From contig JAZBRI010000010.1 in NCBI GenBank assembly GCA_036874045.1, positions 2,004,001-2,068,000 on the forward strand: 64,000 nucleotides of DNA, written 5' to 3'. Origin of the DNA: Cymodocea nodosa (taxonomy: Eukaryota; Streptophyta; Magnoliopsida; Alismatales; Cymodoceaceae). Made by a program: the position numbers and the translations under genes. Of this stretch, positions 47,618 through 58,440 are shown one piece after another (position 1 is the first letter of the stretch; every line of letters begins with the position of its first letter). The notes beneath the pieces were generated by a model, which worked only from the letters and a program-made list of their open reading frames with translations, was not told where the DNA came from and made no database searches.

Positions 47618-49219
47618 ATGAAGAAAGAAATAGCCTTCGAAATTAATTCAGATTCTGATATATCTACTGATTCTGACGAGGATTTGATTTTGCTGACTAG
47701 GAAATTCAAGAAAGCATGGAAAGCTAGGAAACAGCAAAGGAACAAAAATGATAAACCCTCAACGTCAAAATCATTGAATGACAAGAATTCTTCATCCAAA
47801 AAGTATGTATGTTACAATTGTAAGAAACCTCGACATCTTTCTCCAGATTGTCCTATGAGGAAAAATGAAAAGCAAAGTAGGACAAATCAGAAAAAGACGG
47901 CTCAGAAAACTCAGAAAAAGTTTTACAAGAAAAAGGCTTTGAAGGTCACTTGGGATGACACGTCTGAAGAGTCTGAATCTGAGGAATTAGCATCAAAATC
48001 TTCACATTCAAAAGGAGAACAAGAGTTAGAAGATGTTGCTCATGTGTGCTTCATGGCAGATGAGTCTAAGGTAATATCTGATCATGAAAGTCATTCAGAT
48101 TTCAACTTTGATGAATTATTATGTGCTTATCATGCATTATTACAAAAACTTAATGTTTGTAAACTGGAAAATAAGAATATTAAAAAATCTTCATCCATTA
48201 TGGAAGAAGAAAATTGTTTCCTGTCTACTACTTTAAAAAAGTTTAAATGTGATAATGAAAATCATCCTAGAGATTTGCAAAAATTTAGATTTAATGAATG
48301 TATCTTGCATGAACAAATACAGAATATAAATGCTGAAAAATTAAAGATAGAATCTGAAAATGAAATGTTGAGAAACAATATAAATGAACTTGAATTAGAG
48401 ATAGATAAATTAAAATTGAGAGAGCAAGATTTAAATTCTACCTTTGAGAAATGGAATTTAAGTCAAACTAAGTTAGACAAACTAACTAGTACCCCTGCGG
48501 TGTCTTATAAATTTGACTTAGGATTTGATTATCCTGAATATCCTGAATCTCAAGCCAATAAAGGATTTATTAGTTGCAGTTCAAGTAAATCTAAGACTAA
48601 AACTCCTTTTATTATGAAACAAGGTAATAAATATGTAGAAGTAGATCATTCAAGGAATGAATCATGCAGTAATAATATAAATCAATGTGATTTGTCAAAT
48701 TGTACTTCTAACACGACTATAAATGTTTCTAAAAATCTTGTTTCTTGTTCTGGAAATTCAGTTTCTAATGTTTCTAAAATTTCAGACAATTGTAGTAAAC
48801 TGAAAATTCAGAAACCTGAGCATGTAATTCAATACACTGGTATTAGACCAATTACTCATTCTACATGTGACAAAACAAAAAATTCTTGTGTAGAAAAAGA
48901 TTTTGTATGTACGGAAAGTGTTAATACAAGTACAAAATCTTGGTATGAACTTACAGAAATGTATAAGCATGACCAAAATAAATTAACATCTGATAAAAAT
49001 ATGTTTGGTCTTGATTATACTACATTTGAAAACAAAAAGAATGATTGCAAAAGCAATAATGCTATATGTGAGTATGAAGCTAATGATAAATCAATAGTAA
49101 TTACAACTAATAAGAATATAAATGATAATGTTAAACTATTTTTAAACAAAAAGAAGAAATATGCGTTTAATGAACTTGGTCTTCAACAACATTGGGTACC
49201 AAGAAAAAGTTTTTCTTAA
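47618..49219 (+). CDS. gag: gag of the copia element, zinc knuckle and long C-terminal region
   Basis: 533 residues open. A Lys-rich stretch precedes the CX2CX4HX4C knuckle CYNCKKPRHLSPDC (47810-47851). Then acidic (SEESESEELASKSSHSKGEQ), a coiled coil at about residues 170-290 (NINAEKLKIESENEMLRNNI, ELELEIDKLK), and an Asn/Ser-rich tail ending LQQHWVPRKSF, the junction with protease. A long gag with a coiled coil after the knuckle is typical of Sireviruses and is where they bind the host light chain LC8 in some species. Confidence 0.8.
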   Translation: MKKEIAFEINSDSDISTDSDEDLILLTRKFKKAWKARKQQRNKNDKPSTSKSLNDKNSSSKKYVCYNCKKPRHLSPDCPMRKNEKQSRTNQKKTAQKTQKKFYKKKALKVTWDDTSEESESEELASKSSHSKGEQELEDVAHVCFMADESKVISDHESHSDFNFDELLCAYHALLQKLNVCKLENKNIKKSSSIMEEENCFLSTTLKKFKCDNENHPRDLQKFRFNECILHEQIQNINAEKLKIESENEMLRNNINELELEIDKLKLREQDLNSTFEKWNLSQTKLDKLTSTPAVSYKFDLGFDYPEYPESQANKGFISCSSSKSKTKTPFIMKQGNKYVEVDHSRNESCSNNINQCDLSNCTSNTTINVSKNLVSCSGNSVSNVSKISDNCSKLKIQKPEHVIQYTGIRPITHSTCDKTKNSCVEKDFVCTESVNTSTKSWYELTEMYKHDQNKLTSDKNMFGLDYTTFENKKNDCKSNNAICEYEANDKSIVITTNKNINDNVKLFLNKKKKYAFNELGLQQHWVPRKSFS

Positions 49220-49222
49220 TTT

Positions 49223-52200
49223 GTGTTGCAGGAGGAAACAATATCAAAATGGATCTTGGACAGTGGAGCATCAAGTCACATGACCAGACAAAAAAGTCTA
49301 TTACAAAATTTTACAAATACCATGAAAGGAAGTGTAACATTTGGAAACAAAAGCAAAGATAAAATCATAGGTATGGGCAATGTTCAAATAACTCCTACTT
49401 GTGTTATTTCGAATGTACTATATGTAGAAAACCTAGGATTTAATTTTCTAAGTGTCATAAAACTAACTGAAAATGGATATTATGTAGTGTTTGAAGATAA
49501 TGTATGCAAAATAATTGATAAAAATACAGATGAAATTAAGTTTATTGCTAAAAGAAAAGGTTCTGTATGTATTTTATCTTTACCTTCTGGTGCAATTGAT
49601 TTAAATTCATGTTTGCTAGTTGAAACTAGTGATGCATATTTATGGCAAAAAAGGATTAGGCATATAAATATGAGACTATTACATAAACTATCTAGAAAAC
49701 ATTTAGTGAGAGGTTTACCAAAGATTAAATACTCAAAGAACTTTATGTGTGATGCATGTGAGTTAGGTAAACTTCACAAAAACTCTTTTAAATCCAAAAC
49801 TGATATTTCAAGCAAGAGAGTCTTAGAACTTATACATATGGATCTATTTGGACCAACAAGAATCATGAGTCTTGGTGGTAAACGGTATGTATTTGTTTTA
49901 GTAGATGACTTCTCTAGATACACTTGGGTATATTTTCTAGCATCTAAGATAGAAGTTTTTGAAAAATTTAAAATGTTTAGCAATTTTGTTCAAAATGAGC
50001 ACAGTGTCTCTATTCAAAAACTTAGGAGTGATCATGGAACTGAATTTGATAATGATCAAATGAATAACTATTGTAATGAGCATGACATTTATCACAGATT
50101 TTCTTTTCCAAGAGCACCGTGTCAAAATAGTGTTGTTGAGAGAAAGAATAGATCACTTCAAGAAATGGCCAGAACTATGTTGAATGAACATAAGTTACCT
50201 CAAAATCTTTGGGCTGAAGCAGTAAATATAGCTTGTTATGTTATTAACAGAAGTCATTTAAGACCTCATGTTAATAAAACTCCTTTTGAAATTATGTTTA
50301 ATAGGGTTCCAAAAATTTCCTATATGAAACCATTTGGCTGCAAGTGTTTTATTCTTAATACTAAGGATAAAAGGGATAAATTTCAAGCCAAATCGGATGA
50401 AGGAATTTTTGTAGGTTACTCTACTAGAAGTAAAGCCTATAGAGTATATAACAAGACTTCTAGGACTATTGAAGAAACCCTCCATGTAAGCTTCAATGAA
50501 AATTCTCTTAGAGAATCTCAATCTAAAGTTGATAATGATGATATGATCAATTTTCCAAATGAGTTAGAGATCAATAGAGAGATTGATGATTTATCTGAGA
50601 AAATCAAAAATATGAACTTAAATGATCAAACTAATGATGAAAGTGATGGACTTTCAGATGTTGATGAGAATATTGAGGAAAATCAGAGAAATTGGCGTTA
50701 TTCTTCATCACATCCCATTACTCAAGTCATTGGTAATATTAATGAGGGAGTTAAAACTAGAGCTTCAGTAAATTTAAATAGTATGTGTATGTTTGTTTCT
50801 ATGGTGGAACCAAGGAATATACAAGAAGCATTATCTGATGAAAATTGGATAGTGGCAATGCAAGAAGAACTAAATCAATTCATCAGAAATGATGTATGGG
50901 AATTAGTCTCTCCACCAGAAAATCAGTCCATAATAGGTACAAAGTGGATCTTTAGAAACAAAACTAACGAAACTGGTCAAATTATAAGGAATAAAGCTAG
51001 ATTAGTTGCACAAGGGTATACATAAGAAGAAGGATTAGATTATGATGAAACATTTACTCCTGTGGCTAGGTTAGAAAGTATTAGAATATTATTGGCCTAT
51101 GCTTGTTATATGGATTTTAAATTATATCAAATGGATGTAAAGAGTGCATTTCTAAATGGTTTAATTAATGAAGAAGTCTATGTAAAACAACCACCTGGAT
51201 TTGAAGATATTAAAAATCCTGACTTTGTGTATAAATTGAAGAAAGTCTAATATGGTTTGAAGCAAGCACCTAGATCATGGTATGAAAGATTGTCTACTTT
51301 TTAATAGAAAAATGCTATATCATGGGAAAAGTGGATCATACTCTATTTATTAAGAGCGATGGTAAAGATCAGATTATTGTTCAAATATATGAGGATGATA
51401 TAATCTTTGGAGCAACCTCTGATATGTTGATAGAAATATTCTCTGAAGAGATGACTAATTAGTTTGAAATGAGTATGATAGGAGAACTTTCATATTTTCT
51501 AGGACTTCAAATTAAGCAAATGGATAAAGGTATATTTTTAAATCATGAAAAATATGCAGTTGAAATGCTTAAGAAATTTAATTTTAATGATACAAGGATT
51601 CGAGGAACTCCTATGAGTACTACTTTAAAGTTAGATATTGATGACATAGGAAAATCTATAGATCAAAGAAAATACAGAAGTATGATTGGTTCTTTACTTT
51701 ATTTGACTGCTAGTAGACCTGATATTATGTTTAATGTGTGTGTTTGTGCAAGATTTCAATCTAATCCTAAAGAATCACACTTAATTGCAGTTAAAAGAAT
51801 ATTTAGATATATACAAGGAACTAAAAATTTCGGACTGTATTATTCTAAGGATAGTTCAATAGATCTTATAGGATATACTGATGCTGATTATGCAAGATCT
51901 AAATCTGATAGAAAGAGTACCAGTGGCACATGTCAATTATTGGGAAATAATTTAGTGTCATGGTTTAGTAAAAAGCAAAACTGTGTAGCACTTTCTACTA
52001 CAGAAGCTGAATATGTTGCTGTTGCACTGTATTGCACTCAGATTCTATGGATAAGGCAAACTTTAGAAGATTTTGGATTATCTTATGATACAATTGAGAT
52101 TTATTGTGATAGTAGTTTTGCAATAAATCTTTCCAAAAATCCTGTATTACATTCAAGAGCAAAGCATATAGAGGTTAGACATCATTTTCTAAGAGATAAC

Positions 52201-52338
52201 GTAATTAAAGGAAAAATTAAATTAGAATTTGTGTCTAGTAAAAATCAATTAGCTGATATATTTACAAAACCTCTAGACGAAAATACATTCTGCAACATTA
52301 GATTAAATTTAGGTATTTGTAGGCTATGTGATGTGTAA
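49223..52338 (+). pseudogene. pol: pol of the copia element (PR, integrase, RT, RNase H)
   Basis: 49223-51025 is open for 600 residues: protease WILDSGASSHMTRQKSLL; pre-integrase zinc finger (LWQKRIRHINMRLLHKLSRK, CDACELGK); integrase core IHMDLFGPTRIMSLGGKRYV, VDDFSRYTWVYFL, RSDHGTEFDN, VVERKNRSLQEMARTML (D,D,E visible); RT start GTKWIFRNKTNETGQI. RT goes on at 51026-51460 (MDVKSAFLNGLINEEVYVKQ). 51469-52338 holds the end of RT and RNase H (TDADYARSKSDRKSTSGTCQ, STTEAEYVAV, HIEVRHHFLRD). Order PR-INT-RT-RH is diagnostic of copia. Few breaks. Confidence 0.9.
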
Positions 52339-53891
52339 AATGCTTAAACTACACATAAAAAGATAAATATTATTGATGATGTTGTTCACCTCATAGATAT
52401 TATATACTTATTATAAATATCTAAAGTAATATCTAAACTACTACTTAAGATACTATGTATTTATTGTAAAATCATAGTAGTATCTTATTGATTTTAAGTA
52501 GTTTATCAATTTTAATGGTTTTTATGATTTTAAGTGGAAATGTAAATGAAAAACATTAAATACTTCTGACATTCTGAAATTTTGATTAAATGTTTTCTTT
52601 TAACCAAGGAAAATGCATATGATCATGCATAAATTTGACTTAATTGATTAAACTTGTAGAATAAGTTATATGTAACTCATCTTAAACTATTAATCAAAAG
52701 TATAAGCTTATTGAAACTGATTCATATCCTAAGTACAATCATAGAAGTAAAAATTGTATGAGACTTGTGTTTTATTGCATTTGTATTAAAGGAATACATA
52801 TATACTGTGCTTAAAATGAAAAGTACTTACAAAGTGAAAATCTTTGAGAGTTTATTGATCAGTTTGATCACAAGCCTTTTGTACTTGAGCAGATAAGTAT
52901 GTAAGGATTGTTGTCCTCAAAAAGGATTCTTTAAATCTGGCAACCTAAGGTCCTGATCAGATCTGGGATTGTTGACTGAAAACTCATTACACGGGTACAT
53001 TAGAAAGCTCTTGTATGATTCAAGCTTTTCAAACTAACTTTTAAAGAAAATTATCAATTTTTACTGTTTTGAAAAGAAAAAGTTGTTTCATTAATTACAG
53101 ATATCTTTGAATCGCATATAGTTTATACCAATATGACTACTGATTTATTGAATCAACATTAGTACTTTTGAAAACGTTTATTTGAGATACATTCTTTTAT
53201 TCTCCTTGAATTAATCGAATTGACTTAAAAGTTGTGTTTTGATTCATATACAGTAGGAATTGATTCTGGAAATCATTTTTGATGATGTCAGGATAACGGA
53301 AGTCTCTGAAAAGAAAATGTAAAAGTATAGTTATACTTAACATCTATTGTCACTACAAGTATATTTTGTATTTTGATTGAATATATTTGAAGTATATTTG
53401 TAGGGGGAGCATTAACAATGTCAAAAACAGATTAATATAATTTAAAATACAAATTTTAGTTAATCTGAATTAATGTCCTCTTAAAATCTTGATGAAATAA
53501 TTTAAAAAGACAAAAAAACTATTTTAGATTCAAAGGACAAAATGTTCAAATAGTTTACAATGTTTTCAAGATAATGTTAAGTTTAGCATGTGTGTTGTTT
53601 TCAAAATGTTTTCGAAATGTTTTCGGAACGTGTACTAACTAGACGTTATGTTAGATAAGGTAACGTGTAAAACTGCCTCTAAACAGCGTTTGACTCCTTA
53701 GATTAGTTAACTCAATGAGTTATACTTGAATATTTTGGGTACTTTGATTGAATAAGTTTTATTCAATATTTATTTTATTTCTAAACCCGACTTATCTTCA
53801 CATTGAGTTATACGCCTAAAAACCCTATTTAAACACTTATAACACGGGGACTTAGGTTATTTGTAAACTTTGTCAAGAAAATCTTTCCCAC
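52339..53891 (+). other. Non-coding block of the copia element, related to the gypsy 3' module
   Basis: No gene. About 52560-53400 aligns by eye with A 17520-18350, C and D: for example CTTTGAGAGTTTATTGA, GCCTTTTGTACTTGAG, CAACCTAAGGTCCTGATCAG. It includes the 72-nt motif at 52905-52976 with the same span as in the gypsy copies. The rest (53400-53891) is leader-like sequence with ACACGGGGACTTAGG just before the next ORF. Confidence 0.7.
52905..52976 (+). ncRNA. 72-nt repeat-and-hairpin motif, copia copy
   Basis: GGATTGTTGTC (52905-52915) and GGATTGTTGAC (52966-52976) flank CAAC (52941-52944) and GTCC (52950-52953). GTCC can still pair with GGAT through a G-U pair, in place of ATCC in the gypsy copies. 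Candidate structured RNA. Confidence 0.45.
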
Positions 53892-55972
53892 TTGTTGCTG
53901 GTACAACCTGCGACGATGGTCTCCAAGTTCTACAAAGGTCGTGGCAAAGGAAAATGCAAAAGCAAAAGAGATGCAAAAGGAAAAGAAATAGAGAATGATG
54001 AAGTTCCACATACTTGGTTCAAGAAAATATTTCGAGTGGACAAAAGGTTAGAAGAACTTTATAGAGATTACTTCTTTTCTCAAGATATATTAGATGAATT
54101 TAGACAAGAACTTCAACATACTGATGCAAGTATTACATACATGGGTATTCGAAGTAAATATGATAGAGAATATAGAATGAAATGTGCTGAGATTGCATTT
54201 TTGGAACAATATGCAAAATATTTGGAAAAAAGTGTAAGTTCATCAAATAGAACTCCTCAAACTCTTATAAACGGTACAAGACTACATGCATTTGAGGAAG
54301 AGCATGAATCAGCTATCCCTACTCCTTTATATTCAAAACAAGTAGAATCAGATATTGCTGTAGACAAAACAAAAGTTGATAGTCTTCAAAAGGTTGTTGC
54401 AATAGAAAGTGCCTTACAAGAATTAAAGCAAAAAACTTTTATGGAGCAATTTGAAAAGAAAACAGCAATACTTGAAGAGGAGAAACAGAAATGTTATAGA
54501 AGAAGAAAAATCAGAAAAATTATGTCTAAGGAAACAAAGTCTATTGGAAAAGGACAATCAGATGAAAATTTATTTCCAAAGGACAATGTATGTCTAGGCA
54601 TTGTACCATATTATGCATCTGATAAACTCATCAGTTCCGAACACACTGAAACTGATGAAGATAATGAGACTTTTTTTCCCTTGCTAGAAAGCTTGAGAAG
54701 AAATACAAGTCAAATATGAGCTCAAGTTTTTCTATTAGTACAAGTCCTGATGATACAGAAATTGACAAATCAGAGCATCAAGCACCTGACATTGAACAAG
54801 TTATTGCAGATATAATTGACAATGTTGAGGTAGTAACTAGTTCAAAGGCTGAATTGTCTGGAGTAGCAGATATTGAAATTGTTAAGACTCCGGAAGAGCT
54901 AAAAGTTAATCAGCCTTCTACTGAATCTATAGAAGTAGAGTCTGAGAATTCACAGCATGAATCAATGGAAATATTTGTTGAACAAAATGAACAATTACAG
55001 ACAGATACACCGGTTGTAGAATTTGTAGAAAAATTGTACTCTGAACATTCTATAGAGACTGAACAGATGAATGTTAAGCATATTGACAATGTTCCTAACA
55101 CTGTTGAAGCTGGAGAATCAAGCTTACCTGAGCAGCTTCAAGATAATATTTTCAAAGAGGAACAACATGACATTCATTTTGAAGAAGAGGTTCCTAAAGA
55201 TGAATTAAACTCTGAATCACGGCTTCAGGTATCACCTTCTTTGTGTACAATATTAAAAATTCAAGGTAATGCAATTCATTTTAGATCTAAAGAAGCATTG
55301 CAGAAATACAATAATCTGATTACATGTCAAATTCTGCATGCTCGTCCAATAAAATTCAGAAATTTGATGGAAATAAGAGATCTGTTTGAGTTTCAAGGCC
55401 TCATTAAATTCTTGCCAGTAGGAACGAAATGGAAGCAATACACAGAGCTTATTGCAACTTTTTATAGCAATCTAGACAAGAATGGAAATTTTCTAAAAAC
55501 TCAAATAAATGAATAGGAGTTTATATTGTCTCCTGAGTTAATTTTTGAAGTTTTGGGATTAAAGAATGAAGGTGTTGTTGTCACCAACAGATTTGACATG
55601 ATAAGACAATTAGAATGGAACATTCAGTCTTTATCAAAAATTCCAGATGTATATTCTGAAATGAGATTAATGGAAAATCTAAATGCAGAGGCAAGGTTTA
55701 TTGCAAATATATTGCATGCAAATTTATTTCAGAGAGTTGGACACAATATGGAAGTCAGCAGAAGTTGTTTATATGCAACTTATAGCTTGCTGAATAGAAT
55801 TCAAATCAATTGGTTTGATGTTTTCACTTCTCAACTTCAACATATGAGTTCAAAGTTATTTTATGGTGATGCTGTATGTAAACTCATTATAAGCCAATTG
55901 AATTTATCCAACTGGCCCTCTGAAACTAAAGGCATGAGAGCATTTAGTGTCAAAGATTTGCAAAAATTCTAG
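53892..55972 (+). pseudogene. 3' accessory ORF of the copia element, related to gypsy ORF-X
   Basis: Open parts are 53892-54719, 54716-55516 and 55526-55972. The first encodes a basic start (FYKGRGKGKCKSKRDAKGKE) and a helical region (EELYRDYFFSQDILDEFRQE). The middle is acidic. The C-terminal domain from about 55240 has IHFRSKEALQKYNNL, IRDLFEFQGLIKFLP, LSPELIFEVLGLKNEGVVV, EARFIANILHANLFQ and LLNRIQINWFDVFTSQL, matching gypsy ORF-X residue for residue in many places. A Gln-rich tail lies at 55980-56060. No membrane span is seen, so calling it envelope-like is not supported. Confidence 0.7.
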
Positions 55973-55984
55973 GCCATGCATAAA

Positions 55985-56050
55985 CCTCAACGACAATAAC
56001 AACAACAACCTGATATAGACCATATACAACAACAACAACAACAAAGTTAT
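55985..56050 (+). repeat. CAA microsatellite
   Basis: Two runs of CAACAACAA, which would encode a polyglutamine or polyasparagine tail of the accessory ORF. Confidence 0.7.
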
Positions 56051-56325
56051 TCAGTTCAAGCAGAACAGCAAACCCAGCTACCTCCTGACTTAGATGCAGT
56101 GCTTAACGACATCAGAAATGATATTAGGCATCTAGGAGATAAAATATGTAATGCTATAAGTGATATACTTAGGAGGGGTCGCTAACTGTTTTTGTTTGTT
56201 TCTGAATACAAAATGTAATGTTTGTATTACTTGTTTGATTCTTTGAACAATACATTGGTTTCTATAAATGTTTACAATTCTTATTATTGTTTATAGAAAG
56301 AGTTGTTGTAAATATATCTCTTAAT

Positions 56326-56404
56326 TAAAAAAAAAGGGAGAAATGTTAATTATCCTTTACAATTCTTACTTATCTTTTTGATTAATGACAAAAAGGGGGA
56401 GAAA
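56326..56404 (+). other. Two polypurine tracts before the copia 3' LTR
   Basis: AAAAAAAAAGGGAGAAATG at about 56327-56345 and ACAAAAAGGGGGAGAAAT at about 56386-56403. Repeated purine tracts upstream of the 3' LTR are known for Sireviruses. Confidence 0.65.
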
Positions 56405-56449
56405 TATTATAAAAAGATGATTATGATCTTAATTGCATATATATATTAT

Positions 56450-57227
56450 TGTTGAGTATTTTTGTTTTGATGATGTGTGCTGAATGAAAATAATCATATT
56501 TGCTCAATTACTATTGCTTGTGAAAAGAAATTAAAATCATCAATTAATACATAAAAAGCTTATTGATATAAATACTTGTCTATATTGGATCTAAAGTTAA
56601 TAACTAGTCGTTTCATTGCATTAATTTCTCATTTAGCTAAATGTTAAGTTAACGTGTGTTTTTATTGAAAAGCATGATATGTTTTAATGTTATATCTTCT
56701 GTATCATGAACAGTGCACGTTTAGACAACTCGTTATGAAAAACACATCAAAAGAAAAATCTTTTTCAGGGATGAAAAACACCTTCTCGGGGAAAATCTCT
56801 CAAGTGGAAGAAAGTTCAGTGAAGCATAAAAAGGTAAGATTTTCATCACTGAAGATTTGAAGTATCAGAAGAAAGCAAATTCAATGAAACATGAAAAGAC
56901 AAGATATTCATCACTGAAGAATTGCTGAAGAAGAAAAAGAAGAAGAAGAAAGATCTCAAATAGGGAGAAAAGTTTTAAATTCCGCAAATTAGTTTTCTCT
57001 GTTTGTAGTTATGAAATTATTTAGATGATACATGGTATCGAAATATAATTGCATCTACAATTTTTGAGGAGAATTGAATTGTATATTGTAATTGAAACCT
57101 TGAATAAAAATGATTTTATGAAAACAATGTCTCGACTTGTTTTTGAGATTTAAAGTTTCAATTATATTTCAGAAAATATTAAAAATATACAATTCACCCC
57201 CCTCTTGTGTAGCCATACGATCCTACA
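56450..57227 (+). repeat. 3' LTR of the copia element (short)
   Basis: Starts TGTTGAGTATTTTTG and ends GATCCTACA like the 5' LTR but is only 778 bp against 1604 bp; it lacks the palindrome cluster. Confidence 0.85.
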
Positions 57228-57232
57228 CTTGG

Positions 57233-58320
57233 TCTAAATTGTTTAAACACACTTCATATGAACTTCCATATACAATAAAATTATCCATAAATATTTCTAA
57301 AAAATCTTCAGTTATTCCAATGAATATGCCCTACGTACACCTTCGAAAGGTAGCTAGTGCATTACATAATTTGAATCGCATTCTCTTAAAAGCATAAGTT
57401 CCATTAGGATAAGTGAAAGTTGTTTCTCTTGATCCTCTAATGCTACTAGAACTTGGTTATATCCTGAATACCCGTTTAGGAAACAAAAATATTTTTGCCC
57501 TGCTAATTTCTCTAGCATTTGATCTATGAAAGGTAAGGGAAAATGATCTATCCTAGTCACAACATTTAACTTTCTATAGTCTATACACTCTCCAACCTGA
57601 TTGAATTCTAGTAGGTATCAAGTCTTGACTTTCATTCCTAATAACTGTTAATCCTAATTTCTTGGGAACTACATGGATTGGACTAACCCATGAGCTATCA
57701 GAAATCGGATAAATTATGTCATTATTTAACCATTTCACTATTTCCTTCCTGACTACTTCTTTAAGGTTTGGATTTAATCTCCTCTCAGGAATTTTAACTA
57801 GTTTAGCATACTCTTCTAAATATATGTGGTGATAGCATAAAGTTGCATTTAACCCTTTTATATCAGTCATAGTTCATCCTATTGCTTCTTTATAAGTTTT
57901 TACTACATCTTTTAATTTAGCAATTTGATCATCTTTTAAATCTAAAGTAATAATGATTGGACAAGTTCGTTTTTGTTTCAGAAATATATAGGTTAATTCA
58001 AGAGGTAAAGGTTTTAAATTTAAATGTTGACCATCAAAAGCTAAAGCTTCTAATTGAACATTTTCATCTTCAATATAAATCTCTTCTTGATCTCCTTCTA
58101 CATCTATGCTTTCACTTACTTCTAAAGTTTCAGAATTTAGTTGCCTATTTAATTATTCTTGAATCACATCATCTAGCATATCTCCTTCATCCTCTAAAAA
58201 GTCTATAGTATGTAAGGATATTTCTAACTCTTCAAACTTTTCTGGTTTGAAAATGTTTAATTGAGTATCTTCATTACCATACGCTAACTTCATCACTCTA
58301 TTTTATACGAAACAGCTCTA
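57233..58320 (-). pseudogene. pol: pol of element C, RT and protease part
   Basis: Minus strand. 57870-57574: LNATLCYHHIYLEEYAKLVK, RRLNPNLKEVVRKEIVKWLN, DSSWVSPIHVVPKK. 57560-57354: RIDHFPLPFIDQMLEKLAGQ, FCFLNGYSGYNQ. A short protease end lies at about 58320-58230, directly next to the primer-site region. Continues at 45151. Broken. Confidence 0.8.
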
Positions 58321-58335
58321 ACAGTTGCTTATATG

Positions 58336-58440
58336 AATTCCCTGGCAACGGTGCCAGAAAACTTGTTTGGATCTCTAGCACGGCACTAGAAAACTTGATT
58401 GGTTACCTAACAACGCGCTAGAAAAACTTGGATTTATTAA
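58336..58440 (-). other. Primer binding site of element C with tandem primer-site-like copies
   Basis: In minus sense TGGCACCGTTGCCAGGGA (58356-58339) matches the complement of plant tRNA-Asp at 16 of 18 bases as I recall that tRNA. Two further copies of about 32 bases precede it on the LTR side, each containing CAAGTTTTCTAG or CAAGTTTTTCTAG and an eroded TGCCGTG / GCGCGTTGTTAGG. Best example of the primer-site duplication in this family. Confidence 0.65.

Larger units (their letters stand above)
45157..57227 (+). mobile_element. Sirevirus-like Ty1/copia element, complete in outline but broken
   Basis: Bounded by LTRs 45157-46760 and 56450-57227 and flanked by CTTGA (45152-45156) and CTTGG (57228-57232). 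The interrupted pol of C reads ACTTGGTCTAAATTG in related copies, so CTTGG is the original target. Order: LTR, tRNA-iMet primer site, gag, zinc knuckle, PR-INT-RT-RNase H, non-coding block, accessory ORF, two purine tracts of the type AAAAAGGGGGAGAAAT, LTR. The integrase-before-RT order shows copia; the purine tracts and 3' ORF suggest the Sirevirus branch. About half a dozen breaks. LTRs differ by 3-4% over 285 bases by eye. Confidence 0.9.

Noticed and set aside
47602-47799. Minus-strand ORF of 65 codons over copia gag
   Set aside because: Shadow of a Lys/Asp-rich coding stretch; the plus frame has the zinc knuckle.
53892-55972. Envelope-like gene of a Sirevirus
   Set aside because: No signal peptide or transmembrane stretch, and the C-terminal domain equals gypsy ORF-X.
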